Shown piece by piece: positions 17,701 through 26,607 of a stretch of 64,000 nt of DNA. The stretch is taken from the NCBI RefSeq assembly GCF_013282215.1, contig NZ_CP048103.1:2666001-2730000 (forward strand), read 5' to 3'. Under the pieces are notes generated by a model. It did no database searches and had not been told where the DNA came from. It saw only the letters and a program-made list of their open reading frames with translations. The position numbers and the translations under genes were made by a program. Origin of the DNA: Kroppenstedtia eburnea. Its GTDB lineage: Bacteria; Bacillota; Bacilli; Thermoactinomycetales; DSM-45169. Position 1 is the stretch's first letter; each line of letters begins with the position of its first letter.

Positions 17701-17715
17701 TGATAATGAGAATCA
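17701..17715 (+). promoter_or_regulatory. Fur box of the ferredoxin-NADP reductase gene
   Basis: TGATAATGAGAATCA fits the 7-1-7 Fur consensus with one mismatch. It lies directly after a TATAGT -10-like element (17682-17687) and 25 bp before the reductase start, so iron repression is expected. Confidence 0.88.
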
Positions 17716-17740
17716 GTCGTGATTGGGGGATGGAAGGCAA

Positions 17741-18793
17741 TTGACACAGCCGGAGTTGTTCGATGTGACTGTGATCGGTGGTGGACCTGCCGGATTGTAC
17801 GCATCGTTTTACAGTGGGTTACGCGAAATGAAGACTAAAATTATCGAGTGTCAGCCACAGTTGGGGGGAAAAGTGCACATATATCCTGAGAAGATGGTTT
17901 GGGACGTGGGTGCTTTAACTCCCGTGACAGGAGCCCGCCTGATTGAGCAAATGGTACAACAGGGTTTGACGTTCCATCCCACAGTCATTTTAAATGAGAA
18001 GGTGGAACAAATCTCCAAACAGGAGACCGGTCACTTTGTTTTGGAGACGACTTCCGGGGAACGTCATCTTTCCAAAACAGTGATTGTGGCGACAGGAAGC
18101 GGAATCCTTAAACCCCAAAAGCTCAACATTAAAGGGGCCGAAAAATACGAGGTTACGAATTTGCATTATACCGTGAAATCTTTGCTGCGTTTTAAAGACA
18201 AAACCGTCATCATCTCCGGAGGAGGAAACACGGCCATCGATTGGGCCAACGAGTTGGAGTCTGTGGCGAAAAAAATCTATTTGACGCACCGAAAAGAAGA
18301 GCTGAAAGGCCACGAGTCTCAGGTGACCCGATTGATGAACAGCTCCATCCAATGCTTATTCCCCACGGTGATTACCAAACTGATTGCAAACCAAGCACAG
18401 GATCGCATCGAGTCCGTTGAATTGGCAAACCGAAAAACAGGGGCAGTCCTGCGCCTTTCAGTGGACGAAGTCATTATCAACCACGGTTATGAACAAGATG
18501 CCAGTCTCCTGCAAAACAGTGCACTGCCCATCGAGCTGGTCGATGACTTTTACATCAAAGGGAATGTCAACAGCGAATCATCCGTACCGGGACTGTATGC
18601 TGCGGGGGACATCTTGCATCATGAAGGAAAGCTCCAATTGATTGCCGGGGCATTCCAGGATGCGGCCAACGCGGTCAACCAAGCCAAAGTTTACATTCAG
18701 CCGGATGCTCCGCAAACCGCGATGGTCTCTTCCCATCATGAAATATTTCAATCACGAAATCGGGAATTGAGTCACCGGACTCAGGAAAAATGA
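17741..18793 (+). CDS. Ferredoxin/flavodoxin-NADP+ reductase, TrxB-like (YumC type)
   Basis: A 350-residue FAD enzyme. DVTVIGGGPAGLYASFYSG binds FAD, VIISGGGNTAIDWANELE binds NADPH, and PGLYAAGDILHHEGK closes over the flavin. It lacks the CxxC pair of thioredoxin reductase, as in YumC-type reductases, which pass electrons from NADPH to ferredoxin or flavodoxin. The Fur box and the divergent siderophore transporter suggest it also helps release iron from ferric siderophore in the cytosol; that is inference. TTG at 17741 follows ATGGAAGG with proper spacing and is preferred to the TTG at 17723. The C-terminal tail beyond KVYIQPDAP is not conserved. Confidence 0.92.
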   Translation: MTQPELFDVTVIGGGPAGLYASFYSGLREMKTKIIECQPQLGGKVHIYPEKMVWDVGALTPVTGARLIEQMVQQGLTFHPTVILNEKVEQISKQETGHFVLETTSGERHLSKTVIVATGSGILKPQKLNIKGAEKYEVTNLHYTVKSLLRFKDKTVIISGGGNTAIDWANELESVAKKIYLTHRKEELKGHESQVTRLMNSSIQCLFPTVITKLIANQAQDRIESVELANRKTGAVLRLSVDEVIINHGYEQDASLLQNSALPIELVDDFYIKGNVNSESSVPGLYAAGDILHHEGKLQLIAGAFQDAANAVNQAKVYIQPDAPQTAMVSSHHEIFQSRNRELSHRTQEK

Positions 18794-18905
18794 TAAAACC
18801 TGCTTTCGTAAGAGGAATCGCCTCCGATGATTTTGAAACCGCTTGACTGCTTTACAACGCTTACTGACGAATCAGGGTGTGTCTGATAAATCTCTGGACC
18901 GAGCC

Positions 18906-18957
18906 GGTCGGGATTGGGTTTCACATGTCGTTTTCGTTGTTCTGACGATCCAAAATT
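18906..18957 (+). repeat. Internal fragment of the foldback (MITE-like) family
   Basis: GGTCGGGATTGGGTTTCACATG and the following TCGTTTTCGTTGTTCT match 48376-48424 almost exactly, but both ends of the element are missing. Just upstream, GGGTGTGTCTGATAAATC (18874-18891) resembles an end of the 67 bp element at 48276-48342. The remaining sequence of 18794-19028 shows nothing else. Confidence 0.7.
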
Positions 18958-19028
18958 GAATTGACCTGCCACGGGTTCTGTGGGCGCAAACAGCGAGGCA
19001 CCTGTGCCTCCACAGCCATATTTTCAGT

Positions 19029-19064
19029 AAAAAAAGCGGACATGGTTATGTAACCATGTCCGCT
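19029..19064 (-). terminator. Intrinsic terminator of the lipoprotein gene
   Basis: AGCGGACATGGTTA and its complement form a 13-pair stem followed on the minus strand by TTTTTTTACTG. It lies nine bases after the lipoprotein stop. Confidence 0.9.
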
Positions 19065-19072
19065 GCCATTAT

Positions 19073-19867
19073 TTAAAAGTCGCTTTTGTTTAAACTCTTG
19101 TCTTTCAACTTATCTTCTGTGCTGCCGCCTTTTTTGGTATATTCCACTTCACCGGAATCACCTACGATGTCATCCAGGGTATCTTTGGTTACTTGGTAAT
19201 GATCGCCCTCTTTTGTCATGGTGAAAGTGATTTCTTTCTCCTCACCCACTGTATCGATCGGATAGTTCCGGTCTCCGTAAATGATGGAATAAAGTTTGAA
19301 ATTGAGCAGATTATTGATTGCTTTTATATCTTTGTTTTGGGAGTCCAGAATCATTTTTGAAGTGTTTATATCACCGAAAATTTGGCTGCGGGCCACTGTA
19401 ATTGCATTGGCTACGGATTTTAAAGCAATGGGATCGATTTTTGTAGTAACTTCAGCGGTGTCCTTCGTGATTTTCACTTTTTCAACGGAGTAAGTAACGT
19501 TTTGCAGGGATTTAATCGAAATACGGCTGTACTCCTTCATAATCTCTTCAGCTGTATAGGTGGAGCCATCAACCACCAAACGCCAATCATCCCCTGGATA
19601 ATCTTTCATTTTTCTTTCATATAAACTCTCTTCCAAGTAAGCAGTTGTGTCCGCACCTGTCATGCCTGTGACATCTTGAATGGTTCCTTTCTTACCTTCA
19701 TACAAAAAGGCCAACAAGGTCTTGGCATCCGCTTTGGCAACTTCCTCCGGTGTTGTTTTCTCCTCTTTGGCAGGCTCTTTGGCTTCCTCTTTTTTACTGA
19801 GGCAACCTACTAATGATAAGCTGAGCAGCATCATACAGAGAAAAATGATGATTCCTCTTTTTTTCAA
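19073..19867 (-). CDS. Putative lipoprotein (DUF5105-like)
   Basis: A 264-residue secreted lipoprotein. A basic start (MKKRG), hydrophobic core and lipobox LVGCLSKKEE place the lipidated cysteine near residue 22, followed by a lysine/glutamate-rich linker. The body alternates helices and strands, with paired segments such as VTYSVEKVKITKDTAEVTTK and KEITFTMTKEGDHYQVTKD that resemble DUF5105/DUF4878-type domains. It may be an extracytoplasmic scaffold or stress protein; function is unknown. AGGAGTGAC precedes ATG. It stands alone, with its own terminator and lower GC than its neighbours. Confidence 0.8.
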   Translation of the reverse strand: MKKRGIIIFLCMMLLSLSLVGCLSKKEEAKEPAKEEKTTPEEVAKADAKTLLAFLYEGKKGTIQDVTGMTGADTTAYLEESLYERKMKDYPGDDWRLVVDGSTYTAEEIMKEYSRISIKSLQNVTYSVEKVKITKDTAEVTTKIDPIALKSVANAITVARSQIFGDINTSKMILDSQNKDIKAINNLLNFKLYSIIYGDRNYPIDTVGEEKEITFTMTKEGDHYQVTKDTLDDIVGDSGEVEYTKKGGSTEDKLKDKSLNKSDF

Positions 19868-20067
19868 TTCAAGTCACTCCTATGTAAAAATGCCCTTTCT
19901 ATATATTTTAACATATAAACCGCGTTAATTAATATAAAAGACGTACGAAAAATATGACATTTCTTCAAGTTAAAACATATTCAGAGGAGGATGTGAGTTG
20001 CCTCTGCAATACTGCAGACATCAGAATCCCCTTTTCCTTTCGCATCAGGCCTGTTGAAATGACAAAT

Positions 20068-20094
20068 CCCCCCTGGGATCGCCTCAGGGGGGGT
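20068..20094 (-). terminator. Terminator of the YknWXYZ-like operon
   Basis: CCCCCCTGAGGCGATCCCAGGGGGG forms an eight-pair GC stem, followed on the minus strand by ATTTGTCATTTC, 15 bp after the permease stop. Confidence 0.75.
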
Positions 20095-20109
20095 GTAATC
20101 AGTCGTCAA

Positions 20110-21306
20110 CTATTCGTAGCGGAGGCATTCGATCGGGTTCATGCGGGAAGCTTTATTGGCAGGCAATAAGCCGAAGATAACACCGAACAGGGCGGAAAAC
20201 AGGACCGCTCCCAAGGTGACCCATGGGGAAATCACCGCCGGCAAAGGAGACAGCAATGCGATCAGGCCGATCACTCCATAACCCAGCAAGATTCCGATCA
20301 AGCCACCGATGATCGACAGCGTGACCGACTCAATCAAAAATTGGGTTAATATTTGATTCCGTGTCGCTCCCAGGGACATGCGGATTCCGATTTCCCGGGT
20401 ACGTTCTGTCACGGATACCAGCATGATATTCATCACGCCGATTCCACCCACCAGCAGGGAGATCCCACCGATACTGCCGATGACCATGGTCATGATGCTG
20501 GCCACCTGGTTAATCCCTTTGACCAGCTGATCCAGGTTCATCACCTCATAATCCCCTTTGGTCTGGTGGTTGCGCTCCAGCACTTGGATGGCGGAATCTC
20601 CCACTTCTTTGATCCGATCCGCCCCTTCCGCCTGCAGGGTTAATTGGTTGATCTGGCTTTTACCCAGAACCCCCCGCCAAGTCTGATAAGGAAGATAGAG
20701 GATCGCTTGGTCAAAAGAGGCCATCAACCCCTGGGGCTCTTCCAATACACCGATCACCTGAATCGGTTGCGTTCCGATCCGGATAATTTTCCCTACCGGA
20801 TCCTCATTGGGAAAGAGATCCTTTTTTATCTTGTGACTGATCACGGCACCGGAATTTCCACTGAGAAAATCGGCGGTCTGGAAAGAACGGCCTTGGGCCA
20901 CCTGTTGGCCGTCCATTTCCATAAAGGAGTTGTTGTTCACCCCGAACACCATCGCCCCTTCGCTCTCCTTTTTCCGATACCGGACATCCAGCATCTCGTA
21001 ACTGGAAGCAGCCACCTGTTTCACACCGGGGAGCCCTTCCAGATCCCGAACATCCTGTTCGGTAAAGAAACCGGGGGGCACTTGTCCATTGTTGTTGATC
21101 AGGGTTTCGTCATTGGGCATCACATTGACGGTGTTGCCGGCACCGGCGAAAGCTTCGGTCAGCTCCTCCGTTCCCCCCTGACCGATGGCCACAATGATCA
21201 AGACGGATGCCACTCCGATCACGATCCCCAACATGGTTAAGATCGCTCTCATCTTGTGGGCGCGGATGGAATCCAGGGCCATCTTGAGATTCTCAAGCAG
21301 TTTCAC
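20110..21306 (-). CDS. yknZ: MacB-like ABC transporter permease (YknZ/YvrN type)
   Basis: A 398-residue permease with one N-terminal membrane segment (ILTMLGIVIGVASVLIIVAIGQGG), a large extracellular MacB-PCD domain (about residues 45-270), then three C-terminal segments with the FtsX core motif SVTERTREIGIRMSLGATR. With the adjacent ATPase and adaptor it forms a mechanotransmission-type exporter at the membrane. In B. subtilis, YknWXYZ protects against the SdpC toxin; that role here is inferred from gene order only. It overlaps the ATPase gene by four bases. Confidence 0.92.
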   Translation of the reverse strand: MKLLENLKMALDSIRAHKMRAILTMLGIVIGVASVLIIVAIGQGGTEELTEAFAGAGNTVNVMPNDETLINNNGQVPPGFFTEQDVRDLEGLPGVKQVAASSYEMLDVRYRKKESEGAMVFGVNNNSFMEMDGQQVAQGRSFQTADFLSGNSGAVISHKIKKDLFPNEDPVGKIIRIGTQPIQVIGVLEEPQGLMASFDQAILYLPYQTWRGVLGKSQINQLTLQAEGADRIKEVGDSAIQVLERNHQTKGDYEVMNLDQLVKGINQVASIMTMVIGSIGGISLLVGGIGVMNIMLVSVTERTREIGIRMSLGATRNQILTQFLIESVTLSIIGGLIGILLGYGVIGLIALLSPLPAVISPWVTLGAVLFSALFGVIFGLLPANKASRMNPIECLRYE

Positions 21307-22001
21307 CGGACCCCCTCCTTCCCTCTGCTCTGGAAGGAGTCGCCGATGATGCGGCCGTCACGGATCACGACTTGTCTTTGTGCCCTCTGGGCCACTTCCG
21401 GATCGTGAGTGATCACGACCACCGTCCGTCCTTCCCGGTGCAGTTCATCAAAGAGATCCAGCACCCGGGCTCCAGAGGCAGTATCCAGGGCACCGGTGGG
21501 TTCATCCGCCAATAACAGATGGGGTTCATTCACCAGGGCACGGGCAATCGCCACCCGCTGTTGCTGTCCCCCGGACAGCTCCGAGGGACGGTGGTGTCTC
21601 CGGTCGCCCAAGCCCACTTTGGTCAGCGCCTCCCGGGCTCGTCTCTCCCGTTCCGTTTTGGAAAGTCCAGCATAGACCAAAGGCAGTGCCACATTTTTCT
21701 GGGCACTCATCCGGGGTAACAGTTGAAAATGTTGAAACACAAACCCGATCCATTGATTTCGGATCTGGGCGAGCACGGTTTCATCCGCTTCGCTGACCTG
21801 CTTTCCGTTCAGCCAGTAACTGCCCGCCGTCGGCTGATCCAAACAGCCGATCAGGTTCATCAGGGTCGACTTCCCTGAACCGGAAGGTCCCATGATGGAG
21901 ACATACTCCCCCGCTTCGATCGTCAGTGATATATCCTTCAAGACGGGGACGGCGACTTCTCCTGTTTGATAGGTTTTTTCAATTCCCTCCAGCCGAATCA
22001 T
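21303..22001 (-). CDS. yknY: ABC transporter ATP-binding protein (YknY/MacB type)
   Basis: A 232-residue ATPase of the LolD/MacB class. Walker [14 protein letters not shown], the Q-loop [14 protein letters not shown], signature [15 protein letters not shown], Walker [13 protein letters not shown] and [11 protein letters not shown] are all intact. It is coupled by four-base overlaps to the adaptor upstream and the permease downstream, as in yknXYZ and yvrPON operons. Confidence 0.94.
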   Translation of the reverse strand: MIRLEGIEKTYQTGEVAVPVLKDISLTIEAGEYVSIMGPSGSGKSTLMNLIGCLDQPTAGSYWLNGKQVSEADETVLAQIRNQWIGFVFQHFQLLPRMSAQKNVALPLVYAGLSKTERERRAREALTKVGLGDRRHHRPSELSGGQQQRVAIARALVNEPHLLLADEPTGALDTASGARVLDLFDELHREGRTVVVITHDPEVAQRAQRQVVIRDGRIIGDSFQSRGKEGVR

Positions 22002-22864
22002 GGAACCGTCACTTCCGCACCGGTTTTCAGATCTTGCGGTGGATGGATGACCACCTCATCCTTTCCGGCCAAACCGGACCGGATTTCCACCCGTTTTCCA
22101 TCGGAGATCCCCAGGTCCACCTCTTTCCAGACCGCCCGGCTGTTATCCACCACAAAAACGCCGTCTTTGTCATTCTTTCGAACCAATGCCTTCTGCGGAA
22201 TCGTCTTCACTTTTTGCTCATCCGTCCGGATCGATGCCATCAGCCGGGAACCCAGTTTCAGAGGGACCTTCCGATCCAAACTGATTTCCACTTCATATTT
22301 GATCTGATCCGACTCATTCCCTGCTCCCTCCGCCCCGGAGTGCTTGGGCAGTTGGGCAACACGGCTGATTTTTCCGGTCCATTCCCGGCTGGGATCCGCA
22401 TCCCATTTCAGGGTGACCCGTTGTCCTTTTTTCACTTTCAAGGCATCATATTCTGTCACGTCCGCCTGAACCACCAATCGGTTCAGATCGGCGACCACCA
22501 CCGCCGGTTGGCGGTCGTCACCGGTGGATCCCGGTGGGTTCACCTGAATCACGGTTCCCCGCAGATCGCTTTTTACCCGCCGGGAAGGGTTTTTATATCG
22601 CAAAACCCCTTCTCCTTTGGTCACTTTGTCCCCCTCATCCACCAGAATCTTGTCAAACTCCCCCATTTCCGGCCGGTAATAGATGGAGTGCATCTCGTTC
22701 GGCATCAAACTGCCGGAAGTGGTCACCTCTTCCTGAATCGCGGTTTCCTTCATTTTTTCTGTTTTGACTTCCACACTCTGTGCCTGATTTTTAAAGATGG
22801 CGGCACCCACCACCAGTCCGATCAGGAGAACAACCCCCAAGCCGATCCCAAATTTTTTATTCAT
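21998..22864 (-). CDS. yknX: Periplasmic-adaptor-like subunit of the exporter (YknX type)
   Basis: A 288-residue membrane-fusion-type protein. One N-terminal membrane anchor (about residues 5-25) is followed by a lipoyl/barrel-sandwich half (ITTSGSLMPNE... then VVQADVTEYDALKVKKGQRVTLKWD) and a beta-barrel near VPLKLGSRLMASI. The coiled coil of larger adaptors is almost absent, as in short Firmicute homologues. It would join the permease outside the membrane. Position between a Yip1 protein and the ATPase matches the B. subtilis ykn operon. Confidence 0.9.
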   Translation of the reverse strand: MNKKFGIGLGVVLLIGLVVGAAIFKNQAQSVEVKTEKMKETAIQEEVTTSGSLMPNEMHSIYYRPEMGEFDKILVDEGDKVTKGEGVLRYKNPSRRVKSDLRGTVIQVNPPGSTGDDRQPAVVVADLNRLVVQADVTEYDALKVKKGQRVTLKWDADPSREWTGKISRVAQLPKHSGAEGAGNESDQIKYEVEISLDRKVPLKLGSRLMASIRTDEQKVKTIPQKALVRKNDKDGVFVVDNSRAVWKEVDLGISDGKRVEIRSGLAGKDEVVIHPPQDLKTGAEVTVP

Positions 22865-22889
22865 TTTCTTCCCCCCATCAAGGTACGTT

Positions 22890-23597
22890 TTATGGTGTCA
22901 TGGAGTTGGCCATATCCCCCATGGCCGTAAAGCCGGCCGTGACGACGAGAGCCACAGCAAAGATGATCAGGGCGATGGTCCAGCCTTTCCCTTTGGATAA
23001 GCGACCGACGATGGACAGACCGCTCGCAATTAAGATCAGTTCCCAAATAGCGAAAATTTCGATTCCACCCAACACTCCCTTGAGAAAGCCCTCAGCCGGT
23101 ACAAACGCGGCTAAACTGGTGGGAATCGTTTCCGGATCCGTCCCACCGCCACCTGTCGCCCACAGATAAACCATGTAGACCAAGGTGCCGAGGAGCGGCA
23201 GAAAATAGACATGCGTGTTCAGAGAAAAGAGTTGTTTGAATGAGGCTTCGCCCCGGAACAACATCATGAACAGCCAATGGAACAAACTGCGCAACAAAAG
23301 ACTGATCGGGATTCCGACCAAACCTCCAATGATCATGCCTCCAACCGTAAAAGCAGTAAAAGCTTCAGGTGGCAGTCCGGCCTCCTCCACCCCCGCCTTT
23401 TCCAAAAAGACGGGATTCTCTGCCAAGGCCAGCCCGGTGAGTGAAAGAATAATCACACTGAGCACGATCACGATGGTAAGCGCCATGCCAAACCGGGGTT
23501 TTTCCCGGATTCGCTCAAACTGTTCAGTCGGCGAAAACAACACTCCAAACAGTGAAGGCTTCTTTACCTCCGGTGCAGAGGTCTGTAAATCGGACAA
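22890..23597 (-). CDS. yknW: Yip1-family membrane protein (YknW-like)
   Basis: A 235-residue protein with five membrane segments (about residues 38-60, 82-108, 128-150, 175-197 and 205-228). The N-terminal PSLFGVLFSPTEQFERIREKPRF is the typical Yip1 entry motif. In B. subtilis YknW interacts with and aids YknXYZ. TTG at 23597 follows AAAGGAGG with eight-base spacing. It is the first gene of the operon. Confidence 0.88.
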   Translation of the reverse strand: MSDLQTSAPEVKKPSLFGVLFSPTEQFERIREKPRFGMALTIVIVLSVIILSLTGLALAENPVFLEKAGVEEAGLPPEAFTAFTVGGMIIGGLVGIPISLLLRSLFHWLFMMLFRGEASFKQLFSLNTHVYFLPLLGTLVYMVYLWATGGGGTDPETIPTSLAAFVPAEGFLKGVLGGIEIFAIWELILIASGLSIVGRLSKGKGWTIALIIFAVALVVTAGFTAMGDMANSMTP

Positions 23598-23729
23598 GGA
23601 TATAACCTCCTTTTGATCATCCTTCTTACTTCCATCCTTCTCGTTTCATTCCATGCTGTTCATAAGCATCGTAGCACAGGATCTTTGCAACCGGTTCAAA
23701 AAAGTTTTGCAAAAGTGTACGTACCTGCC

Positions 23730-25688
23730 TCAATCCTTCCCTTTCCCATCCGCCACGGCAAAAGAGAGGATCACCCGTGTTCCCTTCCCTTGCTCGCTCT
23801 GCACAGACACCTCGGCTCCCATCCGCTCACTCCATTCCTTGACCAGGGCCAGACCGATCCCCGCGCCCCCATATTCCCCGCTGGTGACGCGCCCCCGGTA
23901 ATAGCGCCGGAACACATGAGCCATCTCTTCTTCGCTCATGCCGGAGCCGGTATCTGCCACGATCAACAGCACCCGGTCTTGATCTTCTTCTGCAGCCAGA
24001 TGGACCAGCCCCCCTTCCGGCGTATGTCGCAGAGCATTGCGGAGCAGATTGTGCAAAATCTGTCGCAGACGAACCGGATCTGCAATGATCCCTTGGTCAC
24101 GCTCCAGCAGGGATAATCCCACAGAAATCTTCTTCTCCCGCCAAGCGATGGGCTGAAAGGTATCAAACACTTCCTTCAGCACCTCATCCGGATGAAGCGA
24201 CTCCCGCAGAAAGGGCTCATTCTCCTGCTCATCTTTGGTGGCCTGTGTGAACAGCTCATCGATCATCTGTTGCAAGCGATCCAACTCCCTGCGGAACAGA
24301 TCCTGATCCCGCCATTCTCCCCTCTCTTCCCCGACCTCCAGATATCCTTTCAATATGGCGACAGGCGTTCGTAATTCATGGGAGACATCTGCCATAAACT
24401 TCTTTTTTTGGCGCAGGACAGCCTCCACTTGTTCTTTCTCTTTTTCCAACTTCCAGGTTGCCTCTTGCAAGGAGGCGGCCACCTGATTCAGTTGTTCACT
24501 CATCGTCCCCAACTCGTCGGGCCAATCCGTCTCCATCCGATGATTCAGCCTGCCCTTCGCCCACTCCGACGACGCCACCCTCACTTTTTCAAAGCGTCGC
24601 GTGAACACCCGGGCACGAAGGTAGGCAAAAAAGGAAGCGATCAGCATGGCCACGATCAAGAAGAGAAAGACACCACCAAAAGAGACAGCCAAAAACAAGA
24701 AAAAAATGAGGATCACAGAGGAGATTTGCAGTACCGGTTCGATCTGCTTCTCCAGAACCACGACTCCGACCACCCGATACTGATTGTCCCACACCGGAGC
24801 CACTGCCAGATGGGTGGAAGCATCCAGATTTTCTGAACGGGCGACCCTTCCCTGCAGGGATTTCCGCACCAGCTTCTCTTCCCTCTCGGCGGCTTGGGGC
24901 GGTTCCCCGGCCACCCGGTCCCCCTTTCGATCATAAAGCCTCCAGTGACGCTCCTGGGGCAAATCATCAAAATACCAAAAGTGGAAGGGACCATTGGCCT
25001 CTTTCACCTGTTTCGTCCAGCGTTGCAGGTCCTTTTCCGGGGTCCCCGGCTTAAAAAGAGGTGCGGTCCAGGCCGCCACTTCCTTGGCCTGATTCACCCC
25101 GCCCAGGTTTTTCGGCATGCCCCAAGTCACCTGATACACCAACCAAACAACCGCACTGAGCCAAAAAAGCAGGATCAGCATCATAATATGAGACAGAGTG
25201 AATTGTCGAACCAGCTTCCTCCGTGTCCACTGCAAAAACCGAAACCAACTCCAAAAGACCAAACGGTTGCCGGCAATCAGCAAATATAAAATGAAAAAGC
25301 TGATCAGGTAGGCGAAGGCTGTACTCATCCCCTCCTGATCCTCCATGAAGGTTTCATACAACTCCGGGTACCTGTTCCCCATCATCTCTTGGAAAAACAA
25401 CCAATCCAACACTTCACTCAATATGATTTGCGACAGGGACAACACCAGCATAAACCCCAGCCAATAACGGATCCGCACCCAGATGGTGCCGGCTTTGCGC
25501 CGCAGCCGGTATGCCGGCCAGATCACCTGCCAAATGAAGGTCGCCAGGAAGATGACAAAATACCATCCGAACTGAACGACGGCCTGCGGCGGCCAAATCA
25601 TCATGAGGAATATGGAAAATACCAAGGGCAGGTTGGTTTCCGCAATCGTGCGCCAAATCCCTGCTTGCCACATCCCTTTGGGGTTCAT
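23730..25688 (-). CDS. Sensor histidine kinase, HAMP-HisKA-HATPase
   Basis: A 652-residue membrane kinase. The N-terminal third has about five hydrophobic segments (within residues 10-180), then an extracytoplasmic stretch (about 190-315), a further segment (about 320-345), a HAMP linker (ARVFTRRFEKVRVASSEW), and the HisKA H-box FMADVSHELRTPVAIL. ATP-binding boxes LRQILHNLLRNALRHT, VADTGSGMSEEEM and GGAGIGLALVKEW follow. It overlaps the response regulator gene by four bases. In B. subtilis the related yvrG/yvrH pair sits beside an ABC exporter; the same arrangement suggests it senses envelope stress and controls the exporter. Confidence 0.9.
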   Translation of the reverse strand: MNPKGMWQAGIWRTIAETNLPLVFSIFLMMIWPPQAVVQFGWYFVIFLATFIWQVIWPAYRLRRKAGTIWVRIRYWLGFMLVLSLSQIILSEVLDWLFFQEMMGNRYPELYETFMEDQEGMSTAFAYLISFFILYLLIAGNRLVFWSWFRFLQWTRRKLVRQFTLSHIMMLILLFWLSAVVWLVYQVTWGMPKNLGGVNQAKEVAAWTAPLFKPGTPEKDLQRWTKQVKEANGPFHFWYFDDLPQERHWRLYDRKGDRVAGEPPQAAEREEKLVRKSLQGRVARSENLDASTHLAVAPVWDNQYRVVGVVVLEKQIEPVLQISSVILIFFLFLAVSFGGVFLFLIVAMLIASFFAYLRARVFTRRFEKVRVASSEWAKGRLNHRMETDWPDELGTMSEQLNQVAASLQEATWKLEKEKEQVEAVLRQKKKFMADVSHELRTPVAILKGYLEVGEERGEWRDQDLFRRELDRLQQMIDELFTQATKDEQENEPFLRESLHPDEVLKEVFDTFQPIAWREKKISVGLSLLERDQGIIADPVRLRQILHNLLRNALRHTPEGGLVHLAAEEDQDRVLLIVADTGSGMSEEEMAHVFRRYYRGRVTSGEYGGAGIGLALVKEWSERMGAEVSVQSEQGKGTRVILSFAVADGKGKD

Positions 25689-26389
25689 GCTTCAGACCCT
25701 TTCCCCGGGTTGAATTTGTAACCGGTTCCCCAGACGGTTTCAATCGCTTTTCCGTAGAGTCCGAATTTTTTGCGCAACCGGGAAATCTGGGTATCCACAG
25801 TGCGATCATTCTCCAGATAATCTGCCTCCCAGATCCGATCCATCAAATAGGCCCGGCTGAATACCCGGCCGGGATAAGAGAGAAACAACTCCAACAACTC
25901 ATACTCTTTGGGAGTCAAAACCAAGAGCTGATCCTCCAGTTTCACCTCCCGCTTTTCCCGGTCCAACTGAATAAACGGGAAAGAGAGCACCCCACCTTCA
26001 GAGGCGGACTCCGACCGTTCCCGCCCAAAGGCGGCCCGGCGCAACAACGCCCGGACACGGGCCTTCAGCTCCCAGGTGCTGAAGGGCTTGGTCATATAAT
26101 CGTCCGCTCCCACTTCCAGCCCCCATACCTTTTCCATTTCATCCCCTTTTGCCGTCAACATCATCACGGGCACAATCGAGGTCTCCCGGATTTTCCGGCA
26201 GACTTCCACCCCGTCCATCCGGGGCAGCATCCAGTCCAGAATCACCAGATCCGGTTGCTCCTGCTTCCACATCCGGTATCCTTCCTCACCATCCGAAGCG
26301 ACAGTGACCCGATGTCCCTCCAGCCGGAGCTGTTCCGAAATAAGTTGCCCCAACCTTTCTTCATCCTCAACCAGTAAAATGTGAGACAA
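25685..26389 (-). CDS. OmpR/PhoB-family response regulator
   Basis: A 234-residue regulator. The receiver has the acidic pair in LLVEDEERL, phospho-acceptor aspartate in DLVILDWMLPRMDG, and lysine in ADDYMTKPFS. The C-terminal winged helix contains VLTPKEYELLELFLSYPGR and DNRTVDTQISRLRKKF-like recognition sequence (ENDRTVDTQISRLRK). It is the partner of the downstream kinase and probably binds direct repeats near its own or the exporter promoter; I could not identify those sites by eye. Confidence 0.93.
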   Translation of the reverse strand: MSHILLVEDEERLGQLISEQLRLEGHRVTVASDGEEGYRMWKQEQPDLVILDWMLPRMDGVEVCRKIRETSIVPVMMLTAKGDEMEKVWGLEVGADDYMTKPFSTWELKARVRALLRRAAFGRERSESASEGGVLSFPFIQLDREKREVKLEDQLLVLTPKEYELLELFLSYPGRVFSRAYLMDRIWEADYLENDRTVDTQISRLRKKFGLYGKAIETVWGTGYKFNPGKGSEA

Positions 26390-26607
26390 GTCCTTTCACA
26401 CTCTTTTCAAGGAAATTTCATTTATAAGTATAACGGAATGATGAAGGTGAGGGATATAGTTCTGAAACAGGATGGAATAACACGACAGTGCATTTCCTGC
26501 CTTTTTACCTTTTAAAGGTAATTTATCCGGTGTGTTTCTTGGACACTGTTCTTGAAAAAAAGTTAAAATACAGGGATAGTCATCCGTTGTTATAAGGGGA
26601 AATGAGG

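Noticed and set aside
21926-22930. A 334-codon plus-strand frame opposite the exporter adaptor
   Set aside because: The translation is rich in His, Phe and Pro with no family features and no ribosome-binding site; the adaptor on the other strand is clear.
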